Positions 42,221 to 49,838 of a DNA stretch of 64,000 bases are shown one piece after another; positions within the stretch are counted from its first letter, which is position 1; every line of letters starts with the position of its first letter. Source of the DNA: Salinisphaera aquimarina (lineage in GTDB: Bacteria; Pseudomonadota; Gammaproteobacteria; Nevskiales; Salinisphaeraceae). Under the pieces are notes generated by a model. That model saw only the letters and a list, made by a program, of their open reading frames with translations. It was not told the DNA's origin and ran no database searches. The DNA lies in contig NZ_JBHRSS010000008.1 in the NCBI RefSeq assembly GCF_042643355.1, positions 124,001 through 188,000 of the forward strand, given 5' to 3'. The position numbers were made by a program, and so were the translations under genes.

Positions 42221-43671
42221 CCGGAACCGCTCGCCACCCCAACGACAAGCTCGGCCGCTATCTTGAACACGCGGCCGACGCGTTGGCCCAGTCGGGAAAG
42301 TCTCTAGGCCAAGATGCCGAGGGCCTGCTCTTTCTGGGCGCCTGGCATCAAAGCTATCCCGCGATACTGGTTCGCGATCCGTTTCTGAGCGACAGCGCCA
42401 AAGTGCATTTGCTGTACCTCACGCAAGAATCCAGCCGACAGCCGCACCGCGCCATCGCGATGCCCTCGCTGGACCAGACGGTCGAAGTCCTGGGGCATGC
42501 CAAGAAGACCATCAACCGCGACCGTACCCTACTCCGGGTCTGCCGCTGGATCAGTCAGTACACCCGTTTACGTGATGACAAGGGCCGGTATCGCGGCACC
42601 GTCAACGCCATCCACGGCGAGCCTTGTTCGCTCAGCGAGGCGAATCGGCTCGATGCCAGCTATCTGTCGTTGCTCGATTCGGCGAGAGAGCATACCGATC
42701 GATACCTTCGCCAAGCGGCCCAAGCCGCTCTGGCCAGTATCGACCAAGCCTTACAAGAGGGCCGCGATCCATTGGAATCTGAAGACCCCATGACCCGTCG
42801 TTTGGACGCGGCCAAAGCCGTTCACAACGGCGGGGGTTCGTTTTTCGATTTGCTCATGACCGGGAGCCGCCACGACGCCCCACAAGATAAGTCGTCTGCG
42901 GCTGGCCACAGTGTGGCCACCGCGTTGGTCGAGGAAAAAGTTACCACCGGCGAGCCAGGGGTAAAAACGACCACTGGCGAAACCGATCCAATGGCAGATT
43001 TTACGACCGGATCGCAAGCTTCTGATAAAAAAGGAATTTCAATAACTCGTCCTCGGGTGGAAAAATCTACCATCGGGCCTACCTGTAGTAGTAGTAATAA
43101 TAAAACTACTACTACACACAGCGAGACGGATTCCGCGCGCGCGGAAAAAACCACCACCGAACCAGCTGGCCACACTGTGGCCAACGCCGACGTGGCACCA
43201 CTACTGCGTTGGCCGGATTCGCTGCCGGCAAACGAGCGTACGCTGATCGAGCGGGCTTTTGTCTCGCGCAATCTGCGCCCCGAGCAGCGACAGGATGTTC
43301 TCGATGCCCTGGCCCGCAAGCTGCAGGATCCGGACAACCCGCTGCGCAGCCCGGTCGGATACGCCGTATCGCTATGCAAACGCATCCAGTCGGGCACGTT
43401 CCAGCCGGTCGGTGCGCCGACACAACCCGAAAAAACGGATCAGTCGAACCCGCCGGCGAATGCCAAAGCGAGCGACATTCGCCAGCAGATGCGCAACCTG
43501 CGGAGCGAGATCCACGCCATGGAGTCGACCCTAATTCCAGGCGCGCCTCCGGGCAGTCGCGCTGCCCTCGAGTCCCAACGGGATCGGCTACGCCATCAGT
43601 TGGAGCAGCTGAGACGACGTTTGCGAGACCCGGGCCGAGCCGCCGCCAGCGTCGGTCTCTCCCCTATGTAA
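42217..43671 (+). CDS. STY4528-family island replication-type protein
   Basis: A 484-residue protein; GTG 42217 overlaps the previous stop (GTGA). The N-terminal 200 residues carry the family core (LGRYLEHAADALAQSGKSLG, RDPFLSDSAKVHLLYLTQES, then HRAIAMPSLDQTVEVLGHAK and a HTH-like KKTINRDRTLLRVCRW). A 130-residue low-complexity linker follows, rich in Thr-Thr-Gly-Glu repeats, and then a helical domain (LRPEQRQDVLDALARKLQDP). The linker contains two copies of the iterated palindrome and a 12-bp hairpin. The C-terminus is coiled coil. Confidence 0.85.
   Translation: MTGTARHPNDKLGRYLEHAADALAQSGKSLGQDAEGLLFLGAWHQSYPAILVRDPFLSDSAKVHLLYLTQESSRQPHRAIAMPSLDQTVEVLGHAKKTINRDRTLLRVCRWISQYTRLRDDKGRYRGTVNAIHGEPCSLSEANRLDASYLSLLDSAREHTDRYLRQAAQAALASIDQALQEGRDPLESEDPMTRRLDAAKAVHNGGGSFFDLLMTGSRHDAPQDKSSAAGHSVATALVEEKVTTGEPGVKTTTGETDPMADFTTGSQASDKKGISITRPRVEKSTIGPTCSSSNNKTTTTHSETDSARAEKTTTEPAGHTVANADVAPLLRWPDSLPANERTLIERAFVSRNLRPEQRQDVLDALARKLQDPDNPLRSPVGYAVSLCKRIQSGTFQPVGAPTQPEKTDQSNPPANAKASDIRQQMRNLRSEIHAMESTLIPGAPPGSRAALESQRDRLRHQLEQLRRRLRDPGRAAASVGLSPM
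42903..42919. repeat. ICE palindrome, copy A
   Basis: TGGCCACAGTGTGGCCA, a perfect 8+1+8 palindrome inside the linker of the STY4528-family gene, read there as GHSVA. Confidence 0.85.
43084..43116. repeat. 12-bp inverted repeat in the STY4528-family gene
   Basis: TGTAGTAGTAGT (43084-43095) and ACTACTACTACA (43105-43116) with a 9-nt AT loop. It lies in the Ser/Asn/Thr-rich linker (SSSNNKTTTTH). Repetitive triplets suggest local expansion, and the hairpin may form in single-stranded DNA. Confidence 0.7.
43167..43183. repeat. ICE palindrome, copy B
   Basis: TGGCCACACTGTGGCCA, perfect palindrome apart from its central base. It lies in the same linker 264 bp after copy A and encodes GHTVA. Confidence 0.85.
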
Positions 43672-43680
43672 ATCGGAGAT

Positions 43681-43697
43681 TGGCAACACTGTGGCCA
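43681..43697. repeat. ICE palindrome, copy C
   Basis: TGGCAACACTGTGGCCA, one mismatch to the consensus. It lies in the intergenic gap after the STY4528-family gene and is the exact reverse complement of copy D, 37 bp away. Confidence 0.8.
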
Positions 43698-43717
43698 CCG
43701 CCACGACACCGTGCCCC

Positions 43718-43734
43718 TGGCCACAGTGTTGCCA
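43718..43734. repeat. ICE palindrome, copy D
   Basis: TGGCCACAGTGTTGCCA, the exact reverse complement of copy C, so the two form an inverted pair in the gap before the PFL_4669-family gene. Confidence 0.8.
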
Positions 43735-43862
43735 CGCTATCTGAAAAATTCGGCTGGCCATCATCGGTGTTTCCCAGTGCCCGTCTGACGCGGAATCGCT
43801 ACGGTTCATAGGCACCTGATCACTGCGGCAGCGGATGTCGCGACCGATGTATCGGAGATCGC

Positions 43863-44660
43863 ATGACCGACACGCCCTCTTCCAGAACGGGTAAGCCCGC
43901 GATCGTGCCGGGCCGGCTACGCAATTTCGTCGAGATGACGCTCCAGACGCGCCAGGCGCAGCGCCTGCTCCAAGGCCGCCGCGGTGCGGATGGCAAGCCG
44001 CCGATCATTGGACTGTATCGCTACGGCGCCATAGTGCGCACGATCTGGACCGGTGCCGCGCGCAATGATCCCTATGCCGATTGGTACCTGCTGGAAGTCG
44101 AACAGGCGCTGACCGAATCGAAGGACGAACTGGCAACCGTAAAGCAAACCATCGAATCCGACATGGAACGCATGTCAGCAGTGCAGGTCGGTCTGGCACA
44201 TTCTATCGAGCCGGCGAAGGTCGAGCTCACCTTCTCGAATCCTTACGGCTACATGGGCGGCTGGTTGCTCGTCGACATGGACGAATTGGTGCTGTCGGCT
44301 CTGACCGCGCGCCATGTGGGCCTGATGACGCGCGACGCCTCCGAACGCCTGTTGCAGGCCGCCGGGCGAGCCGTTCGCCGGGCCTTTGCCTCGGCCCAGG
44401 GGTATCGAACCACGGCGGTAACCCGGAAAGACATCATTGACGGCACCCGTCGTGCCGAGATTGCGAAACAAGCCATGGGCGAGCTGCCTCAGGCCGTGAT
44501 CGACGGAGAGCTGCGCCCAGAGCATGCGCCGGCGATCGAGGGACTGCAGCAGTCATCCAACGAGAGTGGCCACACTGTGGCCACCCCGGACGAGACGGAC
44601 GACGACGCGGCTGATTCAGATCCAGACGCCCGGGAACGGGCGAATGACGACCCGTCGTAG
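43863..44660 (+). CDS. ICE protein, PFL_4669 family
   Basis: A 265-residue conserved ICE backbone protein (TIGR03761 in my recollection). Core sequence: VPGRLRNFVEMTLQTRQAQR and LLQGRRGADGKPPIIGLYRY, then WTGAARNDPYADWYLLEVEQ and SNPYGYMGGWLLVDMDELVL. It lies in the replication/regulation cluster between the STY4528-family and DUF3158 genes. The biochemical function is unknown. Copy E of the palindrome lies in its acidic C-terminal tail (ESGHTVATPDETDDDAADSD). Confidence 0.88.
   Translation: MTDTPSSRTGKPAIVPGRLRNFVEMTLQTRQAQRLLQGRRGADGKPPIIGLYRYGAIVRTIWTGAARNDPYADWYLLEVEQALTESKDELATVKQTIESDMERMSAVQVGLAHSIEPAKVELTFSNPYGYMGGWLLVDMDELVLSALTARHVGLMTRDASERLLQAAGRAVRRAFASAQGYRTTAVTRKDIIDGTRRAEIAKQAMGELPQAVIDGELRPEHAPAIEGLQQSSNESGHTVATPDETDDDAADSDPDARERANDDPS
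44567..44583. repeat. ICE palindrome, copy E
   Basis: TGGCCACACTGTGGCCA, identical to copy B. Flanks extend the dyad to GTGGCCACACTGTGGCCAC. It lies in the 3' end of the PFL_4669-family gene, read as GHTVA. Confidence 0.85.
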
Positions 44661-44670
44661 GCCTGCCGCT

Positions 44671-45177
44671 ATGACCCCCCAATCTGACGAAGCCGCTGCC
44701 GCAGTTTTTGACGAAGCCCCTTTAAAGGGCCCTTTAAGGGTAAGGGAGGCGCGCGAGCGAATCGCGGCGCTCGAACAGGTCATCCGAGACGGCGAAGCCG
44801 AGGGCACCCAACTCTGCGAGGCATTCCAGGCCCAGTTTCCAAAGGCACCGGCGAAGATCGTGCGCTACAACGACCGAAGCCTGACGTTTTATCGGTGGCG
44901 TCAATCGAGCGCTCGCCGTTGGGGGTCGAACAAGACGACGGCCGTCAATCTGACGGGCGACGCCGGCCAGAGATTGCTGGCCCGCATGCCGGCAACGGCA
45001 CGTCAGCACTGGCTCAATTACGAGCGAAGACGTGTCTATCTCAACATGCGCTTGTCGATCGCGGCCTACAAGCTCTATCGGCTCCAGGATTGGCTCGACG
45101 CCCTGGATGCGATCAAAGCCATCGAACGCGACGGCCTTGTGGCCGGCGCGCCTGACAACAATACCGATTGCCGATAA
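44671..45177 (+). CDS. DUF3158-family ICE protein
   Basis: A 168-residue conserved ICE protein. ATG 44671 (MTPQSDEAAAAVFDEAPLKG) lies 10 bp after the previous stop. The longer in-frame reading overlaps the upstream gene. Motifs: RERIAALEQVIRDGEAEGTQ, LCEAFQAQFPK, YNDRSLTFYRWRQSSARRWG, then HWLNYERRRVYLNMRLSIAA. It is highly basic in the middle and probably binds nucleic acid, but the role is unknown. Confidence 0.82.
   Translation: MTPQSDEAAAAVFDEAPLKGPLRVREARERIAALEQVIRDGEAEGTQLCEAFQAQFPKAPAKIVRYNDRSLTFYRWRQSSARRWGSNKTTAVNLTGDAGQRLLARMPATARQHWLNYERRRVYLNMRLSIAAYKLYRLQDWLDALDAIKAIERDGLVAGAPDNNTDCR
44719..44740. repeat. GGGCCC-centred palindrome in DUF3158 gene
   Basis: TTAAAGGGCCCTTTAA (44722-44737) is a perfect 16-bp palindrome. 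The dyad extends to 44719-44740 with one mismatch. It encodes PLKGPLR near the N-terminus and could be an internal operator. Confidence 0.65.
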
Positions 45178-45564
45178 CTGCCAACGCAATCGGCGATCGA
45201 ACGCCGGTTTTCGGCGTGACCCTCTGAGCCGATCGTCGACCGATGTTCCGAAGGTGGCCACAGTGTGGCCGCCTGTTATCACGGTGGCGGGGACGCTTCG
45301 CGTCCCTGGTACGAGCTCGCGGATTGCCTCAAAGAGAAATCAGGGCCCATGAATGATGGCGCCCGCCGCCAAACATGCGTGGTGCATGCGGACAAACCCG
45401 GTAATCTCAATCTGAATCGAACCCTCACGACCCATCCGCGGAAGCGCTCACCGATCTAAATTTCGAGGTAACGCCGCGCGATTCATTGTTGTACGGCGCG
45501 GTACTCCGGTCGAGGCTGACCCTGTTCAATCGCGACACTCAAACCTGACCAACGGAGCGAACCG
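45178..45564. other. Gap before ssb with palindrome F and a hairpin
   Basis: No gene seen. It holds palindrome copy F (45255) and a hairpin formed by GGGACGC (45290-45296) and GCGTCCC (45300-45306) that could end the upstream transcript, although no U tract follows. The ssb promoter should be in the last 100 bp. Confidence 0.5.
45255..45271. repeat. ICE palindrome, copy F
   Basis: TGGCCACAGTGTGGCCG, 16 of 17 consensus positions, intergenic between the DUF3158 gene and ssb. Confidence 0.75.
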
Positions 45565-45984
45565 ATGTCGAACTCCTTTACCGCGCGCGGCAATCTCGCT
45601 GCCGCACCCGAACTGAAAACCGTCACCGTCAACGGCGAGCACCGCCAAGTAGCCGAAATCCGTATGTACTGTGATCGTCCCGTTCCGGATGGCGACGACG
45701 GTTTCAAGGACAAAGGCGGTTTCTGGCTGAACGTGTCTCGCTGGGGCACCGCAGCCGAGCATGCGGCCCGTGTGCTCGACAAGGGTTTCCGGGTGAAGGT
45801 CGAGGGCACCTTGGTGCAGAACAGTTGGGAGAAGGACGGCGAGAAGTTTTCCCGCCTGGAACTATCGGCCGACGACATCACGCTGGATTTGTCCCGAATC
45901 GAATCGGTCAACCAGCGCGCGCGACGCCAAGAGAGCAATGGTCAGCTACAGGCTGACTCAAATGATACCGGTGCAGCCGAGTAA
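45565..45984 (+). CDS. ssb: Single-stranded DNA-binding protein
   Basis: A 139-residue OB-fold SSB of the ICE. FTARGNLAAAPELKTVTVNG is the family N-terminus, and GFWLNVSRWGTAAEHAARVL and FRVKVEGTLVQNSWEKDGEK form the core. The tail is short and ends DSNDTGAAE rather than the chromosomal DDDIPF, suggesting altered partner contacts. It would protect the transferred strand during conjugation. Confidence 0.92.
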   Translation: MSNSFTARGNLAAAPELKTVTVNGEHRQVAEIRMYCDRPVPDGDDGFKDKGGFWLNVSRWGTAAEHAARVLDKGFRVKVEGTLVQNSWEKDGEKFSRLELSADDITLDLSRIESVNQRARRQESNGQLQADSNDTGAAE

Positions 45985-45993
45985 GCGGCTTAC

Positions 45994-46225
45994 TGAACCG
46001 CCCCGAGAATACTGGAGGCTCCAACTCTTGAGAGAATGGAGCCATGAAACAGAGCAAACGATATTCATCGGAAATACGCGATCGCGCGGAACGAATGCTC
46101 TTTGAGCATCAGGCGGATTACGCCTCGCAGTTGGCGGCAATCGGCTCGATCACCGGCAAAATCGGCATTACGCCGGAAACGACGCGCGGTTACGTTCATC
46201 AGGCCGAACGCGATCGAATCCACCC
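45994..46225 (+). mobile_element. Truncated IS3-family element (orfA part)
   Basis: The left end TGAACCGCCCCGAGAATACT at 45994 is typical of IS3-family ends. It is followed 50 bp later by ATG 46044 and an OrfA-like start (MKQSKRYSSEIRDRAERMLF and EHQADYASQLAAIGSITGKI, then GITPETTRGYVHQAERD). Homology stops around 46225 and OrfB is absent. It marks the boundary between backbone and cargo zone 1. Confidence 0.75.
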
Positions 46226-46247
46226 GATTCGAGTCGGGCTATTGTTA

Positions 46248-46290
46248 TGTTAATTTTTTTCGTCTACATTGTAGCCTCGAATAATTAACA
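46248..46290 (+). promoter_or_regulatory. Operator-like dyads before the cargo pair
   Basis: TGTTAATT (46248-46255) and AATTAACA (46283-46290) are perfect complements. Between them lies a second dyad CTACATTGTAG (46264-46274). This AT-rich nested palindrome sits just upstream of the 46302 start and is a good binding site for the XRE-type protein encoded in the same operon. Confidence 0.55.
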
Positions 46291-46301
46291 CGGGACACGC
46301 T

Positions 46302-46970
46302 ATGCCTGATGGCGTCATATTCAGAGAATCCGAACCCGAACGCGGAGATGAACTGCTTGAGCAAATCGGGTTATCGCGCGAGGCCGCTAAACATATCGGG
46401 ATCTACGCGCGCCGAGCTTTCAACAACACTAGTCCCATGGAGCCGATCTCGGCGCCCGGCGTGAACGCGTGGAATAAAGGCACCGAAGCGCTTCGAAATA
46501 CTCTGGTTCCACGTGAGGGCTGGAAGGTCGGTCGCAACTTAGGGATCGAATCTGCTGTTAATCACGAGAAGAAACTGCAACTTATATATCAGAACGTTAG
46601 GAGAGCATGTACATTTTCCGATCCGCAGCCACTTTCTCCACGCGGCTCCGTTTCACGGCGTATGATCAACGATGGCACCTCGGATATGTTTGGCTCGGCG
46701 CCGCTCGATGACCTACGGCCGAAGGAGCTCAGCTATACCGTTTGGTTAGTATGCGTTTGCCACGTCAACGATAATCTTTCTGTAGAGGTTTCAAGGCCTA
46801 AACGCTTTGATGGCGCATGGTATGACGGGTTCCACGAAAGGATTTTCATCATCGATTCGCCACTTGAGGAACTATTGGCACAAACGAGCCCAACGACGCC
46901 TGAGCCGGTAGAGTCGAACGACCCCGATATATACGATGTGGACGTAACCCCCAAATCTTTCCCAGCTTAG
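46302..46970 (+). CDS. Unknown protein, partner of the XRE/ImmA gene
   Basis: A 222-residue soluble protein with no domain I recognise. It has a hydrophilic N-terminus (ESEPERGDELLEQIGLSREA) and a central segment SYTVWLVCVCHVNDNLSVEV that looks like beta strands. The acidic Pro-rich tail is TPEPVESNDPDIYDVDVTPK. Codon use is AT-richer than in the backbone. It ends 12 bp before the metallopeptidase gene, forming a two-gene operon. It could be the substrate or antitoxin-like partner, but that is only inference from context. Confidence 0.7.
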   Translation: MPDGVIFRESEPERGDELLEQIGLSREAAKHIGIYARRAFNNTSPMEPISAPGVNAWNKGTEALRNTLVPREGWKVGRNLGIESAVNHEKKLQLIYQNVRRACTFSDPQPLSPRGSVSRRMINDGTSDMFGSAPLDDLRPKELSYTVWLVCVCHVNDNLSVEVSRPKRFDGAWYDGFHERIFIIDSPLEELLAQTSPTTPEPVESNDPDIYDVDVTPKSFPA

Positions 46971-46982
46971 TGATATACCACT

Positions 46983-48101
46983 ATGTTCAACCCCGCGAGA
47001 CTAACGCTCGCTCGCGAGCGGCGTCTGATAACAAAAAAAGACTTGGCTGCGAAAGCCGGTATCAGCCCAGTGACCTTGACGCGGATTGAGTCAGGGGGAA
47101 CCGATGCTCCGGAAGAGCCAACTATCGAGGCGCTTGCCTCTGCTCTGAATTATCCGAGCTCTTTCTTTTTTCTCGGCGACCCTGAGGTGCTCCAAGAGAA
47201 CTCTGTCAGCTTTCGCCGGATGTCTTCGACAACTGCCGGGCAGCAAAAAGCAGCCCGCTGGGCGGGGTCGCTCGCATACGAAATTGATGATTGGGTGCAC
47301 CAGCGGTTCAACTTGCCTAAGCCGGAAGTGCCCGACCTGCGGGAAGAGAGTCCGGAAAACGCGGCACTATCTCTTCGCTCAATGTGGGGTGTCGGGTTTA
47401 AGCCGATCAAACATATTATTTCTTTACTAGAAACCAACGGTGTGCGTGTATTCTCGCTCGACGAGAGCAATTGCAACGTTGATGCGTTTTCCGTTTGGCG
47501 CGGCACGAAGCCTTACGTTTTTCTTAATACGCAAAAATCGGCAGAGCGCAGTCGTTTTGACGCCGCTCACGAACTTGGGCACCTAGTGCTTCATCAACAT
47601 GGTTTGCTACAGGAGCCGGGCGGAATAGAGAAGAAGGAACGGGAAAAAGAAGCTGATAGGTTTGCTTCTGCTTTCCTTATGCCGAGAGAGGACCTATTAG
47701 CGCGGGTGCCGTCGTTTCCCTCCCTCGGGGATTTAATCAAGTTGAAGTCGCGGTGGGGCGTATCCGTCGCCGCACTTGCGAAATCGGCGTTCGACGCTGG
47801 CCTAGTTTCCGACTGGCATTACCGCGCTCTTTGCCGCGAACTAAGTGCGGCAGGCTATCGTAAAAAGGAGCCAGGCCCCATGGCGCGCGAGCGATCCGTG
47901 GCCTGGGAAAAAATTTTGCGTTCACTATGGAGCAAAGGCCATACGAAGCAACGTATTTCTTCAGCTCTGAGCCTGCCAATTGATGAACTCGAAGCGCTTA
48001 TCAAAACCGTAGTGGACGACAAAGCTCAAAAGGAAGCCGAAAAGGCCCGCTCAGGCAACAAGTCGGGAGCGACCTTGCGACTCGTTCATTCCGATAGATG
48101 A
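46983..48101 (+). CDS. XRE-family regulator with ImmA/IrrE metallopeptidase domain
   Basis: A 372-residue protein. The N-terminal HTH_3 domain (RRLITKKDLAAKAGISPVTL, then TRIESGGTDAPEEPTIEALA) occupies about residues 12-60. The ImmA/IrrE domain has the zinc motif HELGH at 196-200 in SRFDAAHELGHLVLHQHG. The third ligand region is EKEADRFASAFLMP, and a helical C-terminus follows. Such proteins cleave or sense a partner repressor and control mobile elements or toxin-antitoxin loci. It is preceded by a 222-residue partner gene and an operator-like dyad. Confidence 0.88.
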   Translation: MFNPARLTLARERRLITKKDLAAKAGISPVTLTRIESGGTDAPEEPTIEALASALNYPSSFFFLGDPEVLQENSVSFRRMSSTTAGQQKAARWAGSLAYEIDDWVHQRFNLPKPEVPDLREESPENAALSLRSMWGVGFKPIKHIISLLETNGVRVFSLDESNCNVDAFSVWRGTKPYVFLNTQKSAERSRFDAAHELGHLVLHQHGLLQEPGGIEKKEREKEADRFASAFLMPREDLLARVPSFPSLGDLIKLKSRWGVSVAALAKSAFDAGLVSDWHYRALCRELSAAGYRKKEPGPMARERSVAWEKILRSLWSKGHTKQRISSALSLPIDELEALIKTVVDDKAQKEAEKARSGNKSGATLRLVHSDR

Positions 48102-48508
48102 ACGAATGATCCATCGTTACCCTCGGCGGCCTAAATGTTTGGGAACTCGCTGTGGTCAAGTCTTGCATTAGTTACCGTAACACCACGGCCTAACTTTACT
48201 AGGACGGTAATTTTTACGAAAATTAGGGTGCTAAAAATATGGATTGCCGATTAATCATCAGCCACTAGCTCCGAGTCGCCTTCGGAAGAGGCAGGGCTAG
48301 ATAAGTCTGCTATTGGCCGCATGCGACCCGTTGCTGCCGGTCGCGAACGGCCGCTTTCGTGACGGCTAGTTTGAGTTTACATCGCGCCTTTTTTTGGCCG
48401 AACAGCGACCTGCTTGATGCCCCTGTCGACAGGGAATGCGCAAGCACGTGCTCATCGCGAAATAGCAGGTAGCGAACGATAGCGGCACGCAAGCCGCTGT
48501 TGCGCTGA
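48102..48508. other. Gap in cargo zone 1
   Basis: About 400 bp between two convergent genes. A 60-codon minus-strand frame (48310-48492) has no features of a gene. GTAGTGGC-type and GGTCGCGAACGGCC-like short dyads occur but nothing definite. No gene seen. Confidence 0.4.
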
Positions 48509-49309
48509 TCACTGTTGGATATGGCTTCTCATGCCGGTCGAGAAAAAGAGTGCCACCTCGTTCGGAACAAGGCCGTCCACCGCATCAGAAGTGGCGCTTT
48601 CGATGAAGTCGTCTCGAATCGCCTTTCGTATCTCGGGACCAGCTTCCTTGATACCACGCCACGCCGGATGGTCGATTCGTTGGTCATACATTGCAATAAC
48701 ACGGTCCAACTTTATCGGAGTAGTGCTGGCGAACTCCTTTCGGATGCTAACGACCTCAAGATCCGCCTGGGCCAGAAGCGCCAGACATTTTTCTGAGGTG
48801 TCCCCCAGATCGCCATAGGGGAGTTTTACCCCACGTCGGAGCGCCGCCTCCGATGCCCGTTGTGAAAATCCAAAGGGTTTGGCGGGCGTGTCAAAAGCGA
48901 TCGTGCCGCCCGGCTTCAGAAGATGCCGCCAACGACGCAGCGCCGCTTTGACGTCCGACATCAGAACGAGGGCCGAAGCGCAAAAAATCCGATCAAAGCT
49001 GGCGCTCTCGTAGTTGGCTAATTCCGCGTCCCCCTGCTCGAAACGCACGTTGGATAGTTGCGCTTGCGCGGCAGAGCAACGCGCCGCCGCGAGCATGCCC
49101 GCCGACGTGTCCAAGCCAACGACCTCACCACAGGGTCCAACGAGTTTGGCCACCCTAAGCGCGACCAAGCCAGTGCCGGTTGCCAAGTCCAAGATGCGCT
49201 CACCTGGGGCGATTGTGAAAGGATTGAGGAGAAGCGTCACGATCTGCTGGTGCGTCTCATCCTGATCGTAGCGTGCCCCTCGCCTGTCAAAGTGCGTTGT
49301 ATCCTCCAT
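48509..49309 (-). CDS. SAM-dependent class I methyltransferase
   Basis: A 266-residue UbiE/Methyltransf_11-type enzyme. Motif I is ILDLATGTGLVALRVAKLVG, post-I VVGLDTSAGMLAAARC, motif II FEQGDAELANYESASFDRIF and motif III LLKPGGTIAFDTPAK. I start it at ATG 49309 because GGAAGG lies 5 bp upstream. An upstream in-frame extension adds non-homologous residues. It is on the strand opposite the ICE backbone. The methyl acceptor is unknown. It is probably passenger cargo. Confidence 0.85.
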   Translation of the reverse strand: MEDTTHFDRRGARYDQDETHQQIVTLLLNPFTIAPGERILDLATGTGLVALRVAKLVGPCGEVVGLDTSAGMLAAARCSAAQAQLSNVRFEQGDAELANYESASFDRIFCASALVLMSDVKAALRRWRHLLKPGGTIAFDTPAKPFGFSQRASEAALRRGVKLPYGDLGDTSEKCLALLAQADLEVVSIRKEFASTTPIKLDRVIAMYDQRIDHPAWRGIKEAGPEIRKAIRDDFIESATSDAVDGLVPNEVALFFSTGMRSHIQQ

Positions 49310-49838
49310 GCAAACCTTCCGCGCGTGATTTAACGAATACAAAGGTTTCTGACAAGTTGAGCAGCCCGCCAAAGCCTGCGTGCGAGCGTCCGCTTTGATG
49401 TCATCGAGTTTAGTGCCACGATGGTCTCAAGGTGGCCGACAGCAGAAGTTGCAGCGTGGGCTTGAACGCAATACTTACCGCCTAAGCGCGGATCACGTCT
49501 TCGACTGGCAGAGTTACTTCAACTCACGTCGTTGTTCGAGTGACGGCGTGCACGGTGTAGCCGACATCGGGATATCGCAGCAGCACCTCTAGCGTGCAGG
49601 TGGCCACAGTGTACCCACCTCGACGATACGAAGGATACGGTCATCTGCACCCCTTTTCTTAAAGGTCGCGATCTTGCGCGTACCGCGCTGTCTCTTATCG
49701 CAAATGTGACGCTACATTATCACTTCCTCTGTTCTTCGTATTGTTGCTCGTGAAATTGGACTGTCGAAAGCTTTGATTTTTCCGCTATAGGGGTGCCCCG
49801 CCTGCAATTCTATCGGCCTAACCCATCCCGGCAGATCC
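49310..49838. other. Gap upstream of topB with palindrome G
   Basis: About 530 bp. Upstream of 49600 it reads as scrambled remnants with no supported gene. Palindrome copy G is at 49601. The last 100 bp before topB are AT-rich and probably hold its promoter. Confidence 0.45.
49601..49617. repeat. ICE palindrome, copy G (half-degenerate)
   Basis: TGGCCACAGTGTACCCA keeps the left half and centre of the consensus but has two changes in the right half. Its position, about 240 bp upstream of topB, resumes the series where the backbone resumes. Confidence 0.6.

Noticed and set aside
42903..45271. The repeated palindromes as a CRISPR array
   Set aside because: Copies are 17 bp, irregularly spaced (37 to over 4000 bp) and partly inside conserved genes. 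No spacers of uniform length and no cas genes.
48310..48492. 60-codon minus-strand frame in cargo zone 1
   Set aside because: No RBS, no family, and basic composition typical of a chance frame.
49380..49592. 70-codon plus-strand frame upstream of topB
   Set aside because: Composition and start unsupported; treated as remnant DNA.
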